Part shown: piece after piece, positions 7,805-16,120 of the stretch
Layout: each line of letters begins with the position of its first letter
Position numbering within the stretch: the first letter of the stretch is position 1
Assembly: GCF_900269665.1 (NCBI RefSeq)
Contig: NZ_LT985361.1
Coordinates: 5,049,382-5,113,381 of the forward strand
Direction of reading: 5' to 3'
DNA length: 64,000 nucleotides
Source of the DNA: Nocardia suismassiliense
GTDB taxonomy: Bacteria; Actinomycetota; Actinomycetes; Mycobacteriales; Mycobacteriaceae
The notes under the pieces: generated by a model
What the model saw: only the letters and a program-made list of their open reading frames with translations
Databases searched by the model: none
Told to the model about the DNA's origin: nothing
Translations under genes and position numbers: made by a program

Positions 7805-9415
7805 ATGCACAAGGAAACAAACGCAACGCCCCGCCGACGCGGTTCGTATCTGCGCCTGCCCATCCTGGTGGTCGCCGCTGCCCTGCTGGTGACGGGCACC
7901 AGCTTCGGACAGTCCACCGCTGCCCAGGGTGACTGGTCGATGTGGCAATACGACCTCCAGGGTTCTCGGCACAACCCCCACGAGACCGCCATTACCCCGG
8001 CCACCGTCGGCTCGTTGCAACTGAAGTGGGCGTTCGCATTCCCCGAAACCATCGCCGCGTCCAGTCAGCCCGCGGTCGTGGACGGCACCGTCTACGTCGG
8101 TGGCCGCAACGGCACCTTCTACGCGTTGGACGCCGAAACCGGTGCGACCCGGTGGTCGTTCCAAGCCGAAACGCCGCTCGGCGGCAACCTGCCGACCTTC
8201 GGGCTGCGCAACGGGCCCGCGGTCGCGGACGGCCTGGTCTACTTCGGCGACAACTCCGCCAGGATGTGGGCCCTCGACGCGGCGACCGGCCAGCAGCGCT
8301 GGGTCCGCCAGTTGGATCCCCACCCGTTCGCCATCATCACCGGCTCCCCCTTGATATTCGACGGCCACCTCTACGTCGGTGTGTCCAGCCAGGAGCTGGG
8401 CCAGGCCACCAGCGACCACTACCCCTGCTGCACGTTCCGCGGCAGTGTCGTCGCACTCGACGCCGCAACCGGCGACGTGCAGTGGCAGTACTACACGATT
8501 CCGCAACCACAGCCGACCGGCGGCAAACCGAACTTCGCCCCCAGCGGTGCACCGGTCTGGTCGTCGCAGACGCTCGACGTGCAATCGCGCACCCTCTACT
8601 ACACCTCCGGCAACCCCTACAGCGGCTATCCCGAAGGCGCGGAAGCGATCGGCGCACTGGACCTCGACACGGGGACGGCCCGATGGGTGCGACGCATGAC
8701 GCCGGGTGACCCACCCTGGAACGGTCGCTGCGTGATACCGCCACCCGGCGGAAACTGCCCAGACCCCGGCCACGACTTCGACTTCGGTTCGCACCCGAAC
8801 CTCTTCGAGATCAACGACCGCTTGGTCGTCGGCGCCGGCCAGAAGAGCGGCGTCTACCACCTACTCGACGCCACCACCGGTGAGATCATCTGGCAGACCC
8901 GGCTGTCCACACCGAAACCGATTCTGCCCGCCCCTGGCTCGGAATCGCTGCAAGGCATCCAATGGGGCGCAAGCTTTGACGGCAACCGTTTATATGTCGC
9001 GACCTATCAGGCGCAACCCGGCACGCTGTACGCGCTGAACCCGGCCACCGGCGAAATGATCTGGGCTACCCCGAATCCCACCGAGGGTTGCCTGATCAAT
9101 GTGCCGCCGGTACCGATGTCCCCGCTGTGCCAGCTCGCCATGCCGAACGCCGTCACCACCACCCCCGGCCTGGTCTACGAGGGCAGCATGGACGGCAAGA
9201 TGCGCGTCTTCTCGGCCGACACCGGCGCGATTCTCTGGCAATACAACACCGCGAAACCGTTCAAGACGGTGAACGGCGTGCCGGGCCTCGGCGGCGCCAT
9301 CAACGGTCACGGCGCCGTCGTCGCGAACGGCATGGTGTTTACCAACTCCGGTTACGGACGCCAGATCACCACCGGCATGCCGGGCAATGTGCTGCTGGCC
9401 TTCGGCCTGCCGTAA
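7805..9415 (+). CDS. Secreted PQQ-dependent quinoprotein alcohol dehydrogenase-type beta-propeller
   Basis: The 536 residues begin with a basic N-terminus and a hydrophobic export signal (about residues 18-40, ending near STAAQG), so the enzyme acts outside the membrane. The rest is a beta-propeller built of PQQ-type blades with repeated phrases such as VYVGGRNGTFYALDAETGATRW and LDAATGQQRW. PCCTFRGSVVALDAATG contains the vicinal Cys pair that lines the PQQ pocket in quinoprotein alcohol dehydrogenases and resembles polyvinyl-alcohol dehydrogenases. No C-type heme motif (CxxCH) is visible, so the electron acceptor is separate. It is divergent from pqqACDEB. The substrate is probably an alcohol but cannot be fixed from sequence. 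Confidence 0.85.
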   Translation: MHKETNATPRRRGSYLRLPILVVAAALLVTGTSFGQSTAAQGDWSMWQYDLQGSRHNPHETAITPATVGSLQLKWAFAFPETIAASSQPAVVDGTVYVGGRNGTFYALDAETGATRWSFQAETPLGGNLPTFGLRNGPAVADGLVYFGDNSARMWALDAATGQQRWVRQLDPHPFAIITGSPLIFDGHLYVGVSSQELGQATSDHYPCCTFRGSVVALDAATGDVQWQYYTIPQPQPTGGKPNFAPSGAPVWSSQTLDVQSRTLYYTSGNPYSGYPEGAEAIGALDLDTGTARWVRRMTPGDPPWNGRCVIPPPGGNCPDPGHDFDFGSHPNLFEINDRLVVGAGQKSGVYHLLDATTGEIIWQTRLSTPKPILPAPGSESLQGIQWGASFDGNRLYVATYQAQPGTLYALNPATGEMIWATPNPTEGCLINVPPVPMSPLCQLAMPNAVTTTPGLVYEGSMDGKMRVFSADTGAILWQYNTAKPFKTVNGVPGLGGAINGHGAVVANGMVFTNSGYGRQITTGMPGNVLLAFGLP

Positions 9416-9430
9416 CCGCGCGGATTGATA

Positions 9431-9547
9431 TCAGCTACGGCCCGCGTAGGCGGTGATTTCGAGGGCGGTATCGAAGAAGGCGAAATCGGGTCGATGCCAA
9501 GCCTTCTTGACTACCTCGAGAATGATGTTCTGGCCGCTGGCGTGCAT
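9431..9547 (-). CDS. pqqA2: Second PqqA precursor peptide (duplicate)
   Basis: A 38-codon ORF runs from the ATG at 9547 to the TGA at 9431. Its core RPDFAFFDTALEITAYAGR is identical to that of copy 1, so Glu and Tyr are both present (Glu30, Tyr34). The leader (MHASGQNIILEVVKKAWH) is different. The ribosome site GGAGG and the spacer CATTCG are the same in both copies, so the duplication includes the leader of the mRNA. It is not followed by pqq genes: its transcript would run antisense into the quinoprotein gene. Missed by length filters because it is very short. Confidence 0.88.
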   Translation of the reverse strand: MHASGQNIILEVVKKAWHRPDFAFFDTALEITAYAGRS

Positions 9548-9588
9548 GCGAATGCCTCCGATTGTCGCTCGAGAAAGGTTCGGACTTC

Positions 9589-10758
9589 ATGAGCCTAAGA
9601 CGCCGTACACCCGTTACCTTCCCCAGTCGTTCTCCAGTCGAGATGACCGCCGGGATGTGGCTCTACTTAGCTATGACTTCAACACTTCGAAGTGCGGCAC
9701 ATTATGCCGGCACCGCTGTGATCGCTGTAATGGCAAGTTTTTTCGTCGCGCTGCCCAGTTCCCTCGCGGGACCGGTCACCGCGGCAGGCACCCCGGACCT
9801 CAATGCCCCGCAGGAGGTGGGTCGGGACATCGACGCGCCGTGGGGTCTGACCTTCCTCCCGGACGGCGCCGCCCTGGTAGCCGAGCGCGATACCGGCGTG
9901 ATCAAGCGCGTCGCACCCGGCACCACACCCACCCAGGTGTACCGGGTGCCCGGCGTGGTCGCGCGCGGCGAAGGCGGACTGCTCGGCCTCGCCGTCTCGC
10001 CGAAGTATGCCGAAAACGGGTACGTCTACGCCTATTTCACGGCCAGTGGCGATAACCGGATCGTGCGCTTCCGCCTGGACGGGCAACCGCAAGCGATCTT
10101 CACCGGAATCGCGAAGGCCAACATTCACAATGGCGGCCGCATCGCCTTCGGTCCCGACGGCATGCTCTATGTCGGAACCGGCGACGCCGGACAACGCAAT
10201 AGGTCGCAGGATCCGGCCAGCCCCAACGGCAAAATTCTCCGACTGGATCCCGACGGCAAACCGGCACCGGGCAACCCCACGCCGAATTCACCGGTCTACT
10301 CCCTCGGCCACCGCAACGTGCAGGGTCTGGCGTGGGACGCCACCGGGCGGCTCTACGCCACCGAATTCGGGCAGGACACCTACGACGAGGTCAATCTGAT
10401 CGAGGCGAAGCGCAACTACGGCTGGCCCGTCGTGGAAGGCAAGGGCGACACCCAGAACGGCCGCTACACCAACCCGCTCGTCACCTGGTCGACCAGTGAA
10501 GCCTCCCCCTCCGGCCTCGCGATCACCGCGAACACGTTGTACGTCGCCGCACTGCGCGGCCAGCGCCTCTGGACCATCCCGCAGCGCGCCGACGGCACTC
10601 TGGACCGGCCGGTAGCGCAGCTGCGCAGCAAGTACGGCCGGCTGCGCACCCCGGTGGTGGCACCGGACGGCGCGCTGTGGCTCACCACCTCCAACACCGA
10701 CGGCCGCGGCACCGTCCGGGCGGGCGACGATCGAGTCATTCGGTTCCCGGCCCGCTAG
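9589..10758 (+). CDS. Secreted PQQ-dependent sugar dehydrogenase (glucose/sorbosone dehydrogenase family)
   Basis: The ATG at 9589 follows GAAAGG and gives 389 residues. An internal ATG at 9673 would leave a cleaner Sec signal (MTSTLRSAAHYAG then a hydrophobic stretch to SSLAGP), so the start is uncertain. The mature part is a six-bladed soluble glucose-dehydrogenase-type propeller: DIDAPWGLTFLPDG, GEGGLLGLAVSPKY, HNGGRIAFGPDGMLYVGTGDAG, YSLGHRNVQGLAW and EFGQDTYDEVNLI are all family hallmarks. It would oxidise an aldose or related sugar with PQQ and Ca2+ outside the cell. It is divergent from pqqA2 by 41 bp. Confidence 0.87.
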   Translation: MSLRRRTPVTFPSRSPVEMTAGMWLYLAMTSTLRSAAHYAGTAVIAVMASFFVALPSSLAGPVTAAGTPDLNAPQEVGRDIDAPWGLTFLPDGAALVAERDTGVIKRVAPGTTPTQVYRVPGVVARGEGGLLGLAVSPKYAENGYVYAYFTASGDNRIVRFRLDGQPQAIFTGIAKANIHNGGRIAFGPDGMLYVGTGDAGQRNRSQDPASPNGKILRLDPDGKPAPGNPTPNSPVYSLGHRNVQGLAWDATGRLYATEFGQDTYDEVNLIEAKRNYGWPVVEGKGDTQNGRYTNPLVTWSTSEASPSGLAITANTLYVAALRGQRLWTIPQRADGTLDRPVAQLRSKYGRLRTPVVAPDGALWLTTSNTDGRGTVRAGDDRVIRFPAR

Positions 10759-10759
10759 C

Positions 10760-12130
10760 TCAGCACTCCACCACCGCTACCGCCAAACCGCCTCGCGAGG
10801 TCTCTTTGTACTTGTCGAGCATGTCCGCCCCGGTCGCCCGCATGGTCTGGATGACCTGGTCCAGCGAGACATGATGCATCCCGTCACCGCGGATCGCCAT
10901 GCGAGCCGCGGTGATTGCTTTGACCGCCCCGATCCCGTTGCGCTCGATGCACGGGATCTGCACCAGTCCGCCGATGGGGTCGCAGGTGAGACCGAGGTTG
11001 TGCTCCATGCCGATCTCCGCGGCGTTCTCGATCTGCCGCGGCGTACCGCCCAGGACGGCGGCCAGTCCGGCGGCGGCCATCGCACAGGCCGAACCGACCT
11101 CACCCTGGCAGCCCACCTCGGCACCGGATATCGACGCGTTCTCCTTCATCAACTGACCGATCGCGCCCGCGGTGAGCAGGAATTCGACCACGCTGTCCGC
11201 GTCCGCGCCGGTGACGAACCGCTGAATGTAGTGCAGCACAGCGGGAATGATGCCCGCGGCACCGTTGGTCGGCGCGGTCACCACCCGGCCGCCCGCGGCG
11301 TTCTCCTCGTTGACCGCCATCGCATACAGCGTCACCCACTCCATCGCGCGTAGCGGGTCGTTGTCCTCCGCTTCGGCGCCGAGCCGCTCGAACAGGTTCG
11401 CCGCGCGCCGCCGCACTCGCAGCGTGCCCGGCAGCACCCCGCCCGTCGACATGCCGCGCGCCACACAGCGTTGCATGACCTCCCAGATGTCGAGCAGTTC
11501 CGATCGCACCTGATCCGCACTGCGCGAGGACATTTCGTTGGCCAGCACCACCGCACTGATCGACAACCCGGTGGCGTCGGTGATCGCGAGTAGCTCGTCC
11601 GCCGAGCGGAAGGGATAGGGGACGGTGACCGGCGCCTCGACCGTACGCCCGTCGATCTCGTCCTCGTCGAGGACAAAACCACCACCGACGGAGTAATACC
11701 GGCGCTCGAGCAGCACCCGCCCCGTCGCGTCACGCGCGGTGAAAAGCATGCCGTTGGTGTGGAAGGCCAACCGCGTCAGCCCGAGCAACTCGACATCCTC
11801 GTCCACGGCGAACGCGATCGAGTGCACACCGCCCAGATACAGCTGGCCGGTGGCGCGGGCCGTGGCCACGGTGGCGCGCATGGCGTCCGGGTCGACGGTC
11901 TCCGGTTGCGCACCCGCCAGTCCGGCCACGATCGCCTCGACACTGCCGTGACCACGCCCCGTCGCCCCGAGCGACCCATACAACTCGACCCGCAGCGCAG
12001 CCGTCTCGTGCAGCACGCTGAGGTCTTTCAATCGCTCCACGAACGCGGCCGCGGCACGCATCGGCCCGACCGTGTGCGAGCTCGACGGACCGACACCGAC
12101 CCGGAACAGGTCAAAAACGCTGATGGTCAC
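10760..12130 (-). CDS. sdaA: L-serine dehydratase (single-chain, iron-sulfur type)
   Basis: The GTG at 12130 overlaps the glyA stop (GTGA), giving 456 residues, the usual length. The N-terminus VFDLFRVGVGPSSSHTVGPM is diagnostic. In the C-terminal half, GCQGEVGSACAMAAAG and CDPIGGLVQIPCIERN carry the cysteines that bind the 4Fe-4S cluster. It deaminates L-serine to pyruvate and ammonia. Coupled to glyA and placed behind a glycine riboswitch, it completes glycine to serine to pyruvate for the choline pathway upstream. Confidence 0.95.
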   Translation of the reverse strand: MTISVFDLFRVGVGPSSSHTVGPMRAAAAFVERLKDLSVLHETAALRVELYGSLGATGRGHGSVEAIVAGLAGAQPETVDPDAMRATVATARATGQLYLGGVHSIAFAVDEDVELLGLTRLAFHTNGMLFTARDATGRVLLERRYYSVGGGFVLDEDEIDGRTVEAPVTVPYPFRSADELLAITDATGLSISAVVLANEMSSRSADQVRSELLDIWEVMQRCVARGMSTGGVLPGTLRVRRRAANLFERLGAEAEDNDPLRAMEWVTLYAMAVNEENAAGGRVVTAPTNGAAGIIPAVLHYIQRFVTGADADSVVEFLLTAGAIGQLMKENASISGAEVGCQGEVGSACAMAAAGLAAVLGGTPRQIENAAEIGMEHNLGLTCDPIGGLVQIPCIERNGIGAVKAITAARMAIRGDGMHHVSLDQVIQTMRATGADMLDKYKETSRGGLAVAVVEC

Positions 12131-13422
12131 GCCGGATTCCGCATTCCGACGTACAGCGGGAACTGCTGCGCCAAGGCGTCCACCCGCTTGGTGAGCGCCG
12201 CCGAGGCTTCGCCGGTACACAGCGCCGTCGCGATGATGTCGGCGACCTCGGTGAACGCCGCGATATCGAAGCCACGCGCGGCCAGCGCCGGGGTACCGAT
12301 CCGCAGTCCCGAACTGATCATCGGCGGTCGCGGATCGAACGGAATGGCGTTGCGGTTCACCGTGATTCCCAGCCGCTGCAACAGATCCTCGCCCTGCTTA
12401 CCGTCCAGCGCGGCCTCGCGCAGATCGACGAGCACCAGGTGCACATCGGTTCCGCCGCTGACCACGCCGATACCGGCGGCCCGGCAGTCCTCGGCCAGTA
12501 GCCGCTCGGCGAGCAGCCGGGCACCCGCGAGGGTCCGCTCCTGCCGTTCGCGGAACGCAGGCTCGGCCGCCATCTTGAAGGCCACCGCCTTGGCCGCGAT
12601 CACATGCTCGAGCGGTCCGCCCTGCTGGCCGGGGAACACCGCCGAATCCAGCTTCTTGCCCAATTCCGGTGTGGCGAGCACGAATCCACCGCGCGGCCCG
12701 CCCAGCGTCTTGTGCGTGGTCGAGGTGACGACGTGCGCGTGCGGCACCGGCGAGGGATGCAGCCCGGCCGCGACGAGACCGGCGAAGTGCGCCATGTCGA
12801 CCATCAGGTAGGCGCCCACCTGGTCGGCGATGCGCCGGAATTTGGCGAAGTCCAGCTGCCGCGGATAGGCGGACCAGCCCGCGATGATCAGTTTCGGCTG
12901 ATGCTCTTCGGCCAGGCGCGCCACCTCGGCCATGTCGACCAGCTGATCCTCGGCCCGAACATGGTATGCGGCAACGTCGTACAGCCGCCCGGAGAAGTTG
13001 ATCTTCATGCCGTGCGTGAGGTGACCACCGTGATCCAGCGCCAAGCCGAGAATGCTGTCACCGGGCCGCAGCAGCGCGTGCATCACCGCGGCGTTCGCCT
13101 GTGCACCCGAATGTGGTTGCACGTTCGCGTATTCGGCGCCGAACAGTGCGCGCAGCCGCGTGAGGGCCAGCGACTCGATCTCATCGATGTGCTCGCAGCC
13201 GCCGTAGTAGCGGCGTCCCGGATAGCCCTCGGCGTACTTGTTGGTCAGCACAGTGCCCTGGGCCTGCATCACCGCGAGCGGTGCGTAGTTCTCCGACGCG
13301 ATCATTTCCAGCCCGCGCTGCTGGCGGTCGGTCTCCCGATCGACCATGGCGGCGACCACCGGGTCGAATTCGCGCAGGGAGACATCGAGTGGGGTGCGGA
13401 GATCGGCGGCGGGATCTGCCAT
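12127..13422 (-). CDS. glyA: Serine hydroxymethyltransferase
   Basis: The 431 residues match SHMT throughout. IASENYAP, TNKYAEGYPGRRYYGGCEHID and VDMAHFAGLVAAG are present, and the PLP lysine is K238 in TSTTHKTLGGPRGG. It adds a methylene-THF carbon to glycine to give serine. AAAGG lies upstream of the ATG. The choline cluster makes glycine and, through dimethylglycine oxidase, methylene-THF, so both SHMT substrates are produced by neighbouring genes. This may be a catabolic paralogue rather than the housekeeping copy. Confidence 0.96.
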   Translation of the reverse strand: MADPAADLRTPLDVSLREFDPVVAAMVDRETDRQQRGLEMIASENYAPLAVMQAQGTVLTNKYAEGYPGRRYYGGCEHIDEIESLALTRLRALFGAEYANVQPHSGAQANAAVMHALLRPGDSILGLALDHGGHLTHGMKINFSGRLYDVAAYHVRAEDQLVDMAEVARLAEEHQPKLIIAGWSAYPRQLDFAKFRRIADQVGAYLMVDMAHFAGLVAAGLHPSPVPHAHVVTSTTHKTLGGPRGGFVLATPELGKKLDSAVFPGQQGGPLEHVIAAKAVAFKMAAEPAFRERQERTLAGARLLAERLLAEDCRAAGIGVVSGGTDVHLVLVDLREAALDGKQGEDLLQRLGITVNRNAIPFDPRPPMISSGLRIGTPALAARGFDIAAFTEVADIIATALCTGEASAALTKRVDALAQQFPLYVGMRNPA

Positions 13423-13460
13423 GGGGAGCCTTTCGTCGACGCGTGCGCGCGCGTAAGTGT

Positions 13461-13641
13461 GGCTCCTCCCGCTCTGTCCTAGGGCCTGAGAGATTCACGC
13501 GTTACGCGTTTGCCCCGTCGGCGAGTGCCTCGATGCACTACTTTTCAGAGTTGCCTGATGCGCGGCGGTACTGGGCCTGAGAGTTTCCCGGGAGGTGTTG
13601 CTCCTTCGGCTCTCCATCGAACTGGATGGAGATCTCCCGCT
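13461..13641 (-). promoter_or_regulatory. Tandem glycine riboswitch in the glyA-sdaA leader
   Basis: Read on the minus strand, the first aptamer (about 13562-13641) has GGAGAGCCGAAGGAGCAA and, later, AACTCTCAGGC. The second aptamer (about 13461-13560) has CGACGGGGCAA, ATCTCTCAGGC and GGACAGAG. These are the conserved glycine aptamer segments, arranged twice with a short linker. The second aptamer ends about 38 bp before the glyA ATG at 13422. In the best-known cases glycine binding turns expression on, which fits a gene pair that consumes glycine. Confidence 0.93.
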
Positions 13642-13661
13642 GCGTGTGCGGCGAATATTCA

Positions 13662-13684
13662 GTTGTTGCATATAGCGCAACAAC
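13662..13684. promoter_or_regulatory. Operator-like inverted repeat upstream of the glyA riboswitch
   Basis: GTTGTTGC (13662-13669) is inverted at 13677-13684 (GCAACAAC) with a 7-nt spacer. The inner form GTTGC-N7-GCAAC occurs twice more in the window, both in the divergent promoter at 23951-24145. It lies just upstream of the riboswitch, where the glyA promoter must be, and about 80 bp past the iclR stop. It is probably an IclR-family operator. Confidence 0.7.
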
Positions 13685-13762
13685 TGCGCAATACGGCACT
13701 CAGTATTGTCGGCGGCCGCGCGCGTTGTCAATGGCGAACCCCGGCCGCACGAGCCCGGCCGG

Positions 13763-14548
13763 TCAGCCGAAGTAGCCGAGCCGCCGGCTGATGTCCGCGG
13801 CGCTCGCGATCGCCAGTTCCGCCATCGGCGCGAAGCGGTCCGGACCGAGCCGATACGACGGCCCCGAAACGCTCAGTGCCGCGACGATCGCGCCGTTGCT
13901 GTCGAAGACGGGAGCGGCGACGGCGTTCAGCCCGATCTCCAATTCCTCACGCACGCTTGCCCACCCGTTCTCCCGCACCGCCACGAGCTGGGCGGCCAGG
14001 TCGGCGACCTTGGTCAGCGTGTTGACGGTGTAGCCCTCCAGCTTCGGGCCCACCTGCTTGCGCAGCGCCGCCGGTGCGAGTCCGGACAGCAGCACCTTGC
14101 CGCTCGACGTGGCGTGCGCCGGACAGCTCTGCCCGACCCAGGACCGCAGGGCGATCGAGCCGGTACCCGCCGCCTCGACGATATTGATGATCCGATTCCC
14201 GTCCAGCACAGCGATATTGGTGGTCTCGCCGGTTTCGGCCGCCAGCGCGTTGCACGCGCCCTGGCTCTGCCCGACGAGATCGACCTGCGCACTGGTGGAT
14301 CCGGCCAAACGGACAATGGAGAAACCCAGCCGGTACTTGCCGCGGTCGGAGAGCTGCTCGACGTAACCCCGTGATTCCAGCACGGCGACCAGCCGGGAAA
14401 CGGTAGATTTGTGCACACCCAGTTCGGCGGCGATCTCCGTGACGCCGGCCTGCCCCAGCTTGGCGATGATCTCCATCACCAGCAGCGCGCGGTCGACCGA
14501 CTGCACCGCAGCGGCCCGACCTGTGTCCTCACCATCCTGTTTCGCCAT
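13763..14548 (-). CDS. IclR-family transcriptional regulator of the choline/betaine cluster
   Basis: There are 261 residues. The N-terminal winged helix (about 15-85) contains SVDRALLVMEIIAKLG, GVTEIAAELGVHKSTVSRLVAVLESRGYVEQ and YRLG. The C-terminal IclR effector domain contains GQSCPAHATSSGKVLLS and GLNAVAAPVFD. It starts 12 bp after the choline oxidase gene, so it is the last gene of the demethylation operon. Three GTTGC-N7-GCAAC sites at the cluster's promoters are the best candidates for its binding sites. The effector is not visible from sequence; choline, glycine betaine or an intermediate is likely. Confidence 0.92.
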   Translation of the reverse strand: MAKQDGEDTGRAAAVQSVDRALLVMEIIAKLGQAGVTEIAAELGVHKSTVSRLVAVLESRGYVEQLSDRGKYRLGFSIVRLAGSTSAQVDLVGQSQGACNALAAETGETTNIAVLDGNRIINIVEAAGTGSIALRSWVGQSCPAHATSSGKVLLSGLAPAALRKQVGPKLEGYTVNTLTKVADLAAQLVAVRENGWASVREELEIGLNAVAAPVFDSNGAIVAALSVSGPSYRLGPDRFAPMAELAIASAADISRRLGYFG

Positions 14549-14560
14549 GACGCCGTCATT

Positions 14561-16120
14561 CTAGGCTGATCCCCTGATCAGGTCCGCGCACTTCTCCGCC
14601 ATGGCCATGACCGTGATGTTCGGGTTCACCGCGGGCAGTTTCGGCATCGCGGACGCGTCGACCACCCGCAGCCGCGACACCCCCTTCACCCGCAGCTCCG
14701 GATCGAGCACCGCCAGCGGATCCTCGGGCGCACCCATCCGCGCGGTGGCGGCCGGGTGGTAGACGGTGTTGTGGGTGGCGTGGATGTAGCTCAGCAGTTC
14801 GTCGTCGGTGGTCGCGTCCGGTCCGGGTGCGAGTTCCGCGGCGACCCACTCGCGCAGCGGCGACTGCTCGGCGATCTTGCGGGCCAGCCGAACTCCCGCG
14901 AGCATGACCTTTTCGTCGTGGCCGTCCGGATCGGTGAAATATCGCGGGTCGACTTTCGGCCTGTCCCGGAAGTCGCGGGTACGAAGCCGAACGGTGCCGC
15001 GCGAGAGTCCCTGAGTCACGTTGGGGGTCAGGCAGAAACCGTTGTCGGTCGTCGGGTAACCGTGGCGCAGGGTGTTCATATCGAACGGCACGCTGCCGTA
15101 GTGCATCATCACGTCCGGCAGGCGCAACGCCTCGTCGGTGGTCGCGAAGAGCCCGATCTCCCACCACTGCGTCGAGGTCGCCACCATCGGCTCGGCGGCG
15201 TCCCAGAACACCAGCCCCTCCACATGGTCGTCCAGATTCGCGCCGACCCCCGGCGCGTCGACCAGCACCGGAACACCGATCTCCCGCAGATGATCGGCGG
15301 GCCCGATACCGGACAGCATCAACAACTTAGGGGTATCGATGGCACCCGCGGTGACGACGACCTCACGCCGGGCCGAGACGGTGTCGTAGCCGGTGAGGTC
15401 GGGCCGTTGATAGCGCACGCCGGTCGCGCCGCGGGCTTCGTCGAAGAGGATCTCGCTGACCCGGCAGCCGGTGCGCACCACCAGATTCGGGCGCGAGTTC
15501 AGCACCGGATGCAGGTATGCGTGCGATGTCGACATGCGCGTGCCGTCCTCGGCCGCGTTGATCTGGAACCAGCCCGCCCCGTTGCGCACGGTGGCACCCC
15601 GGTTGAATTGCACCGTCGGCAAACCCACCGCCGCAGCCGCCTCGAGTACCGCCAGGCCGCACGGGTCGACGGGCGGAACATCGCGCAACCGAACAGGTCC
15701 GGTGCGCCCGTGCTGCTCGCCGGGCGCGTCGTTGTTCTCCAGTCGCGTGACGTAGGGCAGCACCTCGGCCGCGCTCCAGCCCTTCGCGCCGAGGGCGGCC
15801 CACTCGTCCAGGTTCTCCGCGGGCGGCCAGAAGGAGATACAGGAGTTGTGCGAGGAACATCCGCCGAGCACCTTCGCGCGGGCATGGCGCAGATAGCTGT
15901 TGCCGCGTTCCTGCGGTTCGATCAGGTAGTCCCAGTCGTAGCCGGAATCGAGCAGGTGCATCCAGCGGGTGAGTTCGAGAACCGCGCGATCATCGACATC
16001 GGACGGGCCCGCCTCGAGCAGGCACACCGACACGTCCGGATCCTCGCTGAGCCGGGCGGCGAGCACACACCCGGCGGTCCCGCCGCCCGCGATCACGTAG
16101 TCGAACACCGTGTCAGCCAT
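14561..16120 (-). CDS. codA: Choline oxidase (GMC flavoprotein)
   Basis: There are 519 residues. The FAD-binding GGGTAGC starts the protein, and the sequence follows Arthrobacter choline oxidase (as I remember it) very closely in KVLGGCSSHNSCISFW, STQWWEIGLF, MMHYGSVPFDMNTLRHGYPTT, THNTVYHP and VNPNITVM. His91 corresponds to the histidine that carries FAD covalently. Ser93, His455 and Asn499 match other active-site residues. Asp307 sits where the Arthrobacter enzyme has the Glu that binds the trimethylammonium group. It oxidises choline to betaine aldehyde and on to glycine betaine with O2. It overlaps the permease gene by 8 bp. Confidence 0.88.
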   Translation of the reverse strand: MADTVFDYVIAGGGTAGCVLAARLSEDPDVSVCLLEAGPSDVDDRAVLELTRWMHLLDSGYDWDYLIEPQERGNSYLRHARAKVLGGCSSHNSCISFWPPAENLDEWAALGAKGWSAAEVLPYVTRLENNDAPGEQHGRTGPVRLRDVPPVDPCGLAVLEAAAAVGLPTVQFNRGATVRNGAGWFQINAAEDGTRMSTSHAYLHPVLNSRPNLVVRTGCRVSEILFDEARGATGVRYQRPDLTGYDTVSARREVVVTAGAIDTPKLLMLSGIGPADHLREIGVPVLVDAPGVGANLDDHVEGLVFWDAAEPMVATSTQWWEIGLFATTDEALRLPDVMMHYGSVPFDMNTLRHGYPTTDNGFCLTPNVTQGLSRGTVRLRTRDFRDRPKVDPRYFTDPDGHDEKVMLAGVRLARKIAEQSPLREWVAAELAPGPDATTDDELLSYIHATHNTVYHPAATARMGAPEDPLAVLDPELRVKGVSRLRVVDASAMPKLPAVNPNITVMAMAEKCADLIRGSA

